DNA from: CAZHZT01 sp964537285
GTDB lineage: Bacteria; Bacteroidota; Bacteroidia; Chitinophagales; Saprospiraceae
Assembly (NCBI GenBank): GCA_964537285.1
Contig: CAZHZT010000023.1
Span: forward strand, 1 to 58,043
DNA: 58,043 nucleotides
Reading direction: 5' to 3'
The notes under the pieces are model-generated. The model was given only the letters and a program-made list of their open reading frames with translations. It was not told the DNA's origin and searched no databases. The position numbers and the translations under genes are program-made. This document shows positions 39,648-46,355 of the stretch, in pieces (positions within the stretch are counted from its first letter, which is position 1; each line of letters begins with the position of its first letter).

Positions 39648-41957
39648 TTACCCAATATGTTTTGAAACAGAAACAATCACCGTTTTACTTGCAGGAGTAT
39701 TGCTCTTTTCAGCCACGCTATTTATGGGAACCAGTACGTTCGCTTCCGGAAAATAAGTAGCTACACAACGCTTAGGAATATCAAACGGAACGACCATAAA
39801 CTTCGGTGCAGAGCGGCTTTCGCCTTTGAAATGACTTTCCAAATCCACCAGGTCTTTAGATTTTAAGCCAAGTTCCGACATGTCCTCCCGGTTCATCATA
39901 ACCACCCTTCGGCCATTGTAGATGCCCCGGTAGCGGTCGTCCAAACCATAGATGGTCGTATTAAACTGATCATGGCTTCTGATGGTCATCATGATGAACT
40001 GATCTTTTTCTATTGGAAGTTCAGGTAGTGGGTTGACGGTAAAATGAGCTTTTCCATCTGGGGTATTGAATTGACCGATGCGCGCTCCGTTAGGTAAGTA
40101 AAAACCACCGTCTTTGCGCACTCTGGTGTTATAATTTTCAAAGCCAGGGATGCATTCTTCGATTATTCCGCGGATGCGGTCATAGTCTTCCACCAGCCAG
40201 GCCCAGTCGATGGTGGTGCGTTCTCCAAGGGTGGCAAGAGCTAATTTTGCGATGATGCCTGGTTCACTCAATAGGTGCTCTGAAGCCGGGACTAGCTGCC
40301 CTCTGGAAGCCTGCACCACTCCCATAGAGTTTTCGCAACTTACAAATTGAGGCCCCTCTTTCTGAATGTCCATTTCAGTGCGTCCTATACAAGGGAGAAT
40401 AAGTGCTTTTTTGCCTGCCACTAAATGGCTTCTGTTGAGCTTGGTAGAAACCTGTACGGTTAAGTCACAATTTTGAAGGGCCTTGCCTGTATATTCAGTA
40501 TCGGGGGTAGCAGATAGGAAATTGCCTCCCATAGCAAAAAACACTTTAGCTTTTCCTTCGGCCATAGCTTTGATCGCATTTACGGTATCATAGCCATGAT
40601 GGCGAGGCGGTTCAAAGTTGAAAACAGATTTTAGCTTGTCAAGGAAGGCCGGTTTGGGTTTTTCCCAAATACCTACGGTGCGATCTCCCTGAACGTTGCT
40701 GTGGCCTCTTACTGGGCAGGTACCTGCACCGGGTTTTCCAATGCTTCCCCTTAAAAGCAATAAATTGACGACCTCCCTGATGTTTCCAACAGCATTTTTA
40801 TGCTGTGTCAATCCCATTGCCCAACAAACGATCATTTTGGGAGACTGAAGGATCATTTTTACGGCTTCTTCGATTTGAGAGCGCGAGATGCCACTGGCTT
40901 CCGCTAATTTTTCCAGGTTTTGTTGCTCAAGGCCATCGATCAATGCTTGATAGCCCGAAGTATTTTTATCAATAAATTCCTGATCAAACACCTTGCCCGG
41001 ATTTTTCTTTTCCTCCTCCAATAATATCTTCATAATAGCCTTAAGAAGAGGAACATCGCCATTGATCCGCACTTGAAGGAACAGGTCTGTGATTGCTGTA
41101 CCGGAGCCTATGAAGCCCGAAACCTCCTGAGGGTTTTTAAACCGCATCAAGCCTGCTTCCGGCAATGGATTTATCGTGATTATTTTAGCCCCGTTTCGCT
41201 TTGCTTTTTGCAATGCTGAAAGCATGCGAGGATGGTTGGTGCCCGGATTTTGGCCAGAAATGATGATCAAGTCCGTTTCATAAAAATCATTGAGGGTAAC
41301 GGAGCCTTTACCGATGCCAAGTGTTTCGGCAAGTGCTGCACCACTGGATTCGTGACACATATTAGAACAATCCGGCAGGTTGTTGGTTCCGAATTGACGT
41401 ACGAATAATTGATATAAAAAGGCGGCCTCATTGCTGGTACGACCGGAGGTATAAAAAATAGCTTCATCCGGGGATGCTAGTTTATTCAGCTGTTCGGCAA
41501 CCAATTGGAAAGCCTCTTCCCATTGAATGGGTTCGTAATGAGAAGCGCCCTCTTTGAGTACCATAGGATGTGTCAGGCGTCCGCTTTTTCCCAATTTAAA
41601 ATCGGACCAATGAGAAAGCTCTTCAATTGAATATTTTTTAAAAAAGGCGGGGTCGACTCTTTTTCGCGTAGCTTCTTCGCTGATGGCTTTCACTCCGTTT
41701 TCACAAAACTCTCCTAAGCCAGAACGTTTATCATCCGGGTCGGGCCAGGCGCAACCCGGGCAGTCGAAGCCTTTCATTTGATTGACGGTGAATAATGTTT
41801 TGGTACAACTTTTCAGGTTAAGCTCATTATACACGTGTTTCATGGCCGAAATTACGGCAGGCAAGCCGGCTGAAACATCTTTAGGTTTGGTAAGGCTAAT
41901 ATTTTCTTCTTCGATAGGAGTTACAATACAAAGGGTACGTTTTTCTTCAGCGATCAT
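39648..41957 (-). CDS. FdhF/YdeP family molybdopterin oxidoreductase
   Basis: A 769-aa enzyme of the formate dehydrogenase alpha-subunit superfamily, YdeP branch. The N-terminal cysteine cluster reads MKGFDCPGCAWPDPDDKRSG (about 63-82), the CPGCAWP form typical of YdeP, which has too few cysteines for a complete 4Fe-4S site. Molybdopterin-binding segments are EAIFYTSGRTSNEAAFLYQL (about 164-183), CHESSGAALAETLGIGKG, DLIIISGQNPGTNHPRM (about 230-246), GKPGAGTCPVRGHSNVQGDR (about 405-424) and MTIRSHDQFNTTIYGLDDRY (about 675-694). No Sec/Cys is evident at the FdhF catalytic position, and no twin-arginine signal, so it is cytoplasmic. Substrate is unknown. The fdhD gene about 3.4 kb upstream is consistent with a maturation partner. 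Confidence 0.88.
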   Translation of the reverse strand: MIAEEKRTLCIVTPIEEENISLTKPKDVSAGLPAVISAMKHVYNELNLKSCTKTLFTVNQMKGFDCPGCAWPDPDDKRSGLGEFCENGVKAISEEATRKRVDPAFFKKYSIEELSHWSDFKLGKSGRLTHPMVLKEGASHYEPIQWEEAFQLVAEQLNKLASPDEAIFYTSGRTSNEAAFLYQLFVRQFGTNNLPDCSNMCHESSGAALAETLGIGKGSVTLNDFYETDLIIISGQNPGTNHPRMLSALQKAKRNGAKIITINPLPEAGLMRFKNPQEVSGFIGSGTAITDLFLQVRINGDVPLLKAIMKILLEEEKKNPGKVFDQEFIDKNTSGYQALIDGLEQQNLEKLAEASGISRSQIEEAVKMILQSPKMIVCWAMGLTQHKNAVGNIREVVNLLLLRGSIGKPGAGTCPVRGHSNVQGDRTVGIWEKPKPAFLDKLKSVFNFEPPRHHGYDTVNAIKAMAEGKAKVFFAMGGNFLSATPDTEYTGKALQNCDLTVQVSTKLNRSHLVAGKKALILPCIGRTEMDIQKEGPQFVSCENSMGVVQASRGQLVPASEHLLSEPGIIAKLALATLGERTTIDWAWLVEDYDRIRGIIEECIPGFENYNTRVRKDGGFYLPNGARIGQFNTPDGKAHFTVNPLPELPIEKDQFIMMTIRSHDQFNTTIYGLDDRYRGIYNGRRVVMMNREDMSELGLKSKDLVDLESHFKGESRSAPKFMVVPFDIPKRCVATYFPEANVLVPINSVAEKSNTPASKTVIVSVSKHIG

Positions 41958-42061
41958 GGTGGAGTGTGGTTTTTATTGATGTGAACAAGGCTGATTGGCC
42001 TGAATGTTTTAATAAAAGCTTAAATTTAACAATATAAGTTTACAGCATATTGAATAATAGT
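41958..42061. other. Upstream region of the YdeP-type gene
   Basis: About 100 bases of AT-rich DNA between the oxidoreductase start codon and the tandem-repeat block. Nothing beyond AT-rich sequence is recognised. Confidence 0.4.
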
Positions 42062-42499
42062 TCGCAAAACAGATTTTTGCAGATACGATGGCGAAGGCTT
42101 GAGCCTTCGCCAAACGATTTTCGTCGAACGATGTTGGCAAAACAGATTTTGCGGATACGGTGAAGAAGGCTTGAGCCTTCGCCAAACGATTTTCGTCGAA
42201 CGATGTTGGCAAAACAGATNNNNNNNNNNNNNNNNNNNNNNNNNNNNNNNNNNNNNNNNNNNNNNNNNNNNNNNNNNNNNNNNNNNNNNNNNNNNNNNNN
42301 NNNNNNNNNNNNNNNNNNNAACAGATTTTGCGGATACGGTGAAGAAGGCTTGAGCCTTCGCCGAACGATTTTCGCAAAACAGATTTTTGCGGATACGATG
42401 ACGAAGGCTTGAGCCTTCGCCGAACGATGTTCGTCGAACGATGTTCGCAAAACAGATTTTGCGGATACGGTGACGAAGGCTTGAGCTTTCGCCGAACGA
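42062..42499. repeat. Tandem ~72-bp repeat array interrupted by an assembly gap
   Basis: At least five visible copies of a 72-73 base unit: GCAAAACAGATTTTGCGGAT, then ACGRTGAMGAAGGCTTGAGC, CTTCGCCRAACGATTTTC and GTCGAACGATGTT. Each copy contains the small hairpin GAAGGC-TTGA-GCCTTC. Units differ by a few substitutions and by the presence or absence of the CGAACGATG sub-block. Stop-free frames cross it because the unit is near a multiple of three, but composition and frame drift argue against coding. Confidence 0.9.
42220..42319. other. Assembly gap (100 N)
   Basis: Exactly 100 N, a conventional placeholder for a gap of unknown size. It lies within the tandem array, so the true number of repeat copies is unknown. 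Confidence 0.98.
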
Positions 42500-42549
42500 A
42501 CCATTTATTGAATTAATGAAAGCAAATATAATTCTAAAATATTACTTTT

Positions 42550-42867
42550 TTAATGTTTACAGGGAAGGTCTTTTTCTATTAGAAGTTTTAAGGATTCACT
42601 GTCGGGTAAGGGAAGTTTTTCGGTTAAGCTGACGTCTTTGCTTGTTAGCCAGGGATAGGCAATAGCCTGTGGGATGATTACGGAAAGTTTATTGTCTAAA
42701 AACTCAGATTTATAATTGGCGGTCTCCGCTATTTTGAGGCTATATATGAAAATCGTTCCGGATGGAAAGTGAAGGTGTTCAACGACTTCTCTATTTTCTT
42801 CAAGTGTTTTCAATTCTTCTTCGGATAACCGAAGGCGTATGGAGTTGCCCAGAATGCGTAGCTTCAT
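42550..42867 (-). CDS. Small conserved hypothetical protein next to the molybdopterin oxidoreductase
   Basis: A 105-aa soluble protein. It opens MKLRILGNSIRLRLSEEELK, a short beta-helix motif seen in small proteins that neighbour FdhF/FdhD genes in Bacteroidota, and ends LPLPDSESLKLLIEKDLPCKH, with a C-terminal Cys-Lys-His. It is separated from the oxidoreductase by the tandem repeat and lies 15 bases beyond the next gene on the same strand. I recognise it only as a conserved partner of unknown function; a link to molybdoenzyme metabolism is inferred from neighbours. Confidence 0.7.
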   Translation of the reverse strand: MKLRILGNSIRLRLSEEELKTLEENREVVEHLHFPSGTIFIYSLKIAETANYKSEFLDNKLSVIIPQAIAYPWLTSKDVSLTEKLPLPDSESLKLLIEKDLPCKH

Positions 42868-42882
42868 GATAATTTAAGTTTT

Positions 42883-44838
42883 TTATCTCAGCAAAAATAT
42901 TTCTCCACTTTTTTGAAAGATCGATATTTCCCCGCTACAGCCTTGGTATTCAAGCACTATTTTGTAAATATATGTATCTGTGGGAAGTTCAGTGCCGTCA
43001 AAATCGCCCAGCCATCCTGTCATTGGATCTTCAGACTGAAAAACTCTTTGCCCCCAGCGATTGAAAACAATCATCGAAAATTTAAGAATATTTAGGTCTG
43101 GATTTTTCTCCAGGCCTACAGGTAGGAAAACATCATTCAAACCATCTCCGTTGGGACTGAAGATATCCGGGACTTTGATCTGGTTTTCCTGATTTTCAAT
43201 GCCTTCAAAAAAGTTTACGGTTATTTGATCATCCAATGTGTTACAATCGTCGCTGATGGTGACGCTGTATGTGCCAGCGGCAAATACAACTAAACCCGCC
43301 TCTGTAGATCCATCTTGCCACAAGTAGCTCGTGTTGGGGCCCAGATTTGCAGCGTTGATAAGAATAGTATCGCCTACGCAAATGGTGGTGTCATTTCCTA
43401 ATACTTCTATTTCCTCAATCGTTTGTTCGGTGACGAGAATGGAGTCTCTATCGGAGCAATTATCGTAGATTAATTCTACCCAGTATGTGCCTTGCTCCGT
43501 TATCGAGAAAGTGGGAGCGGTGCTACCATCCTGCCATAAGTATTCCTTGACGCATTCCTCGAAGGCATTCAGTTCAACGGTATTATTATCACATGGAAGC
43601 AGTTGAATGTCAGGGCCCAGGTCGGCATTGAGCTCAATTTGCTCATAATTTATTCGTTCTATGGCATTATTAAGCCCCCAATTACATCGAAGGCCATTTA
43701 AAAATAAGCCGTCATGAACATAATCACAATCGATCCCCAGGGCATTTGGATTATTGATTACTCCAAGGTATTCGTCACCACCATTGCTGGTACTGGGTTC
43801 TCCAACGAATCGGCTGACGTAGATTTTGTTGTCGGGGCCTATTTTAAGCGATGCAAAAGCCCCTCCGGTATACGCATAAATTAAAGTTTTGGACTGGATG
43901 ATATCATCGGTAGTGCCAGCTTCCAGATCGAATTGATAAAGATTCCCGTTCCAGCTGGAAGCATAAAGTTTGGTGTTATCCGGAGAAAAAGAAAGGCCAT
44001 ACATGCCAAACTCTCCCTTATCAATAAGCTGGTGATTGGTAATCTCACCGGAACCATTGTCAAAATCAAATACTTCTACTGAGCCAAAGCCTGAAACAAC
44101 ACTAGCTATTTTGCTGCCATCTGTAGAAGCTTTAAGCTCCCCGACGGCATTATTATTATTGTTGAACGGGTCGGTTAGATCAACTTCGTGAGGCTCTCCA
44201 ATATCGTAGGTAGAAAAGGTAGCAGGGAAGGCATTGTCTGTCACTTTAGCCACAAAGAAGGTGTTATTGCCAAATTCATGTCCGATCACATAGATATCTT
44301 GCCCATTGGCATGAGGGATACCCAGGATTTTTTCAGTGGTAAAAAGCGGATTGTGAATCTGGAAGCGATCGATGACGGCTCCTGAGCCATTGTTTTGTGC
44401 CATGTCGAGATGAACAGCCCACATTCCGTTTTGAGATAAATCGCCAACTATAAATTTCCCGCCTTGCATATCCGTATTAATGATGTAGTACTGTTGTGGA
44501 AAGCCAGGTCTTGGAATAGCCAGGCATTGAGAAACCGAATTAAAGGGTTCAAAATTTTGTGAGAAAGGAGTGATGTAATCTCCTCCTTGAATGACCTGAT
44601 TTTGTGCATTATAAATTTTATCCCCGTTGGTATAAAAAAGCAGTTTTCCGGTATTTGGGTCACTAACGGTACAAACACCCTCCCAAGCATTCATTTGATG
44701 CCCACTGATAGGAGTAGGGGGGAGGCAGTTAAAATCGATTCCGGCTCCGGCATTTCCGAAATACCAGATATTGGCTTCTTTTTGTGCCTGAAGAAAGAAG
44801 GAAAGAATGCAAAGAAAGGTAATGGATAAAATTCTCAT
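42883..44838 (-). CDS. PD40-propeller protein with Ig-like repeats and type B T9SS sorting domain
   Basis: About 651 aa from 44838 (MRILSITFLCILSFFLQAQ, a clear signal peptide); the longer frame from 44931 runs through a hairpin and was rejected. The mature start EANIWYFGNAGAGIDFNC is typical of large Bacteroidota propeller proteins, with repeated strands over about 25-390 (GKLLFYTNGDKIYNAQNQVI, GLSFSPDNTKLYASSWNG, KIGPDNKIYVSRF). Two short Ig-like repeats with YLWQDGSTAPTF and YLWQDGSTEAGLVV follow (about 430-555). The final ~90 residues are a type B sorting domain: KVPDIFSPNGDGLNDVFLP, FNRWGQRVFQ, YIYKIVLEY. It is probably cell-surface exposed. Confidence 0.87.
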   Translation of the reverse strand: MRILSITFLCILSFFLQAQKEANIWYFGNAGAGIDFNCLPPTPISGHQMNAWEGVCTVSDPNTGKLLFYTNGDKIYNAQNQVIQGGDYITPFSQNFEPFNSVSQCLAIPRPGFPQQYYIINTDMQGGKFIVGDLSQNGMWAVHLDMAQNNGSGAVIDRFQIHNPLFTTEKILGIPHANGQDIYVIGHEFGNNTFFVAKVTDNAFPATFSTYDIGEPHEVDLTDPFNNNNNAVGELKASTDGSKIASVVSGFGSVEVFDFDNGSGEITNHQLIDKGEFGMYGLSFSPDNTKLYASSWNGNLYQFDLEAGTTDDIIQSKTLIYAYTGGAFASLKIGPDNKIYVSRFVGEPSTSNGGDEYLGVINNPNALGIDCDYVHDGLFLNGLRCNWGLNNAIERINYEQIELNADLGPDIQLLPCDNNTVELNAFEECVKEYLWQDGSTAPTFSITEQGTYWVELIYDNCSDRDSILVTEQTIEEIEVLGNDTTICVGDTILINAANLGPNTSYLWQDGSTEAGLVVFAAGTYSVTISDDCNTLDDQITVNFFEGIENQENQIKVPDIFSPNGDGLNDVFLPVGLEKNPDLNILKFSMIVFNRWGQRVFQSEDPMTGWLGDFDGTELPTDTYIYKIVLEYQGCSGEISIFQKSGEIFLLR

Positions 44839-44840
44839 AA

Positions 44841-44893
44841 AAAGGGCATTTGGATACGCTAAAGTATAAAAAAAACGCTTCCAAATGCCCTTT
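44841..44893 (-). terminator. Hairpin 3' of the bTHX gene
   Basis: AAAGGGCATTTGGA (44841-44854) pairs with 44880-44893. It lies 39 bases beyond the bTHX stop codon and 3 bases before the start codon of the PD40 gene, so it could end the bTHX transcript while forming a leader structure for the next gene. Confidence 0.5.
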
Positions 44894-44931
44894 GTTCGGA
44901 GGCTAAATGGCCGCTTCGAGTCAAAAGGCAA

Positions 44932-45066
44932 TTATTGCTGCTCTGTCGTTTGCGGCTTTTCTTCTTTCTTGAAGGAAGGTTTGTTTTTTCTTGGCTTTGG
45001 CCTAGAATTACCATAAGAATTCCTCCAGATCTTGCCTCTTCTTGAACGTCTATCTCCTCTACCCAT
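44932..45066 (-). CDS. Ribosomal protein bTHX
   Basis: A 44-aa very basic protein reading MGRGDRRSRRGKIWRNSYGN for its first 20 residues, followed by a proline/lysine-rich tail (SRPKPRKNKPSF) and a short acidic/glutamine end. This matches the bTHX (THX) protein that sits in the 30S subunit head of Thermus and many Bacteroidota (usual form MGKGDKKTRRGKI). It is too short for ordinary ORF cut-offs and is easily missed. The start ATG is at 45066 and the TAA at 44932-44934. Its own promoter should lie in 45067-45120, before a MITE copy. Confidence 0.9.
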   Translation of the reverse strand: MGRGDRRSRRGKIWRNSYGNSRPKPRKNKPSFKKEEKPQTTEQQ

Positions 45067-45121
45067 TGTTTGAATGTTTTTTATTAAAATAAGGATCGCA
45101 AATATACAAAAAATATAGTTT
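45067..45121. other. bTHX upstream region
   Basis: About 55 AT-rich bases between bTHX and the MITE copy. No exact TAnnTTTG box was seen on the minus strand. Confidence 0.3.
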
Positions 45122-45306
45122 AGGGATCAGGAAAATAATACCCTACCCATTTTACTTGTCCTTTTTTCCTCAGGCTGTGTTGGAAAGCCTCGCCGTACCT
45201 TTGGGTCCCGAAGGCATTCGGGACAAGTTATGCCTACGTTTTCCGCCTAGCCTGAGAAAAAAATTACTTCGCAAAATTTGGGTAGCTTATTAATTGCCTA
45301 ATCCCT
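45122..45306 (+). mobile_element. 185-bp MITE-like element, copy A
   Basis: Identical, base for base as read by eye, to the reverse complement of 51380-51564. The ends form imperfect terminal inverted repeats: AGGGATCAGGAAAATAATAC at the left against AGGGATTAGGCAATTAATAA read inward from the right, 23 of 28 positions equal. The interior carries a GTCCCGAA/TTCGGGAC hairpin. It is non-coding and too small for a transposase, hence a non-autonomous element. Flanks look like T/TA, so a short target duplication is possible but not proven. Confidence 0.85.
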
Positions 45307-45311
45307 TAAAC

Positions 45312-45403
45312 AAATTCAATTAGATGTACTTTTGGATAAACAATCCATGGAAACCCCTAGGTTTCCATGGATTGTTTATCCAAAAGTACATCTAATTGAA
45401 TTT
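45312..45403. terminator. Perfect 44-bp-arm palindrome after fdhD
   Basis: Arms 45312-45355 and 45360-45403 are exact complements around a CCTA loop. The palindrome overlaps the first two bases of the complement of the fdhD stop codon (45402-45404). It has the longest arms in the window and lies directly 3' of fdhD, next to the MITE. Confidence 0.8.
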
Positions 45404-46241
45404 AATGCAATAATTCTGTTCCTGTATACACATTCATCCGGTCTTTTTTTAGAAAACCCACCATGGCCATTCCATTTTCCTTTGCCAGGCGGACGGCCAG
45501 GTTGGAGGGAGCGCCGACGGCAGCCAGCAACGGAATTCCTGCCATGAGCGCTTTTTGGGTTAGTTCAAAGCTGGCTCGGCCGCTTACCAATAAGATAGAA
45601 TGGTGCAGCGGAAGTCTTTTATCTAAAAAAGCTTTCCCGATTAATTTATCTAAAGCGTTATGTCGGCCAACATCTTCTTTTAGATCAATCAAATGGCCCT
45701 CGATGGTGAAGATAGCCGCCGCGTGTATGCCGCCGGTATGTTGGAAGGCCTCCTGTGCTTTGGCCAGTTTTTCTGGTAAAGTTTGTAGAATATCAAATGC
45801 AATGTCCGGTTTTTTTTGAGGAAAAGTAGCCGGTAAATCTATTTGGACGGCTTCGATGGAGGCTTTTCCACACACACCACAACTGGAGGTCATGTAAAAG
45901 TGGCGCTCTAGTTGTTGGAAGTTGATTTCTACTTCTGGCTTTAGTTCTACTTCAATAATATTTTCAAAAGCATTGTCCATAAAAGTAGGCAGGTGCCGGA
46001 TTTGATGTACTTGATCCGGATTTTCGAGTATGCCTTCAGCGAAAAGAAAACCTGCAGCAAGTAGTTCGTCAAAACCAGGGGTGCGCATGGTCACAGCAAT
46101 GCTTTTTCGGAGTCGTTTTTCGGGAGGACCATAAAGAAGGCGAATCTCCAATGGTTCTTCTACGGTGAGATAATCGGAGGTTTGGTGTTGTTCTCCTTTT
46201 TTTACTTTTGTGATAGGGATGATTTCGCTGTGTGGGTTCAT
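45402..46241 (-). CDS. fdhD: Formate dehydrogenase accessory sulfurtransferase FdhD
   Basis: A 279-aa protein that transfers sulfur from a cysteine desulfurase to the molybdenum cofactor of formate dehydrogenase-like enzymes. The start at 46241 (MNPHSEIIPITKVKKGE) was preferred over 46280, whose extra hydrophobic residues are not family-like. The essential Cys121-Gly-Val-Cys124 motif appears in MTSSCGVCGKASIEAV. Other family marks are RTPGFDELLAAGFLFAEGIL (about 53-72), TGGIHAAAIFT, EDVGRHNALDKLIGKAFL (about 193-210) and LVSGRASFELTQKALMAGIP. Its likely client is the YdeP-type enzyme at 39648-41957, though three unrelated genes lie between them. Confidence 0.94.
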   Translation of the reverse strand: MNPHSEIIPITKVKKGEQHQTSDYLTVEEPLEIRLLYGPPEKRLRKSIAVTMRTPGFDELLAAGFLFAEGILENPDQVHQIRHLPTFMDNAFENIIEVELKPEVEINFQQLERHFYMTSSCGVCGKASIEAVQIDLPATFPQKKPDIAFDILQTLPEKLAKAQEAFQHTGGIHAAAIFTIEGHLIDLKEDVGRHNALDKLIGKAFLDKRLPLHHSILLVSGRASFELTQKALMAGIPLLAAVGAPSNLAVRLAKENGMAMVGFLKKDRMNVYTGTELLH

Positions 46242-46355
46242 GATTAAAAAAATTGGTGGTACAAAACTAAAAAAATACAAGCTTAGTGAGCCGTATATAC
46301 TCTTTTGTTGCTCTTCTTTACCTCAATTTTCCTACCTTTAAAGGAAAAAAGACTT

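Noticed and set aside
42062..42499. CRISPR array
   Set aside because: Direct repeats of about 72 bases contain no unique spacers; the whole unit repeats, so it is a tandem (minisatellite) repeat.
42040..42504. Protein-coding frames across the tandem repeat
   Set aside because: Frames exist on both strands only because the unit is close to a multiple of three; they cross the N gap and shift where the unit is 73 bases.
45332..45547. Plus-strand ORF opposite fdhD
   Set aside because: It begins in the palindrome and runs antisense to conserved fdhD codons.
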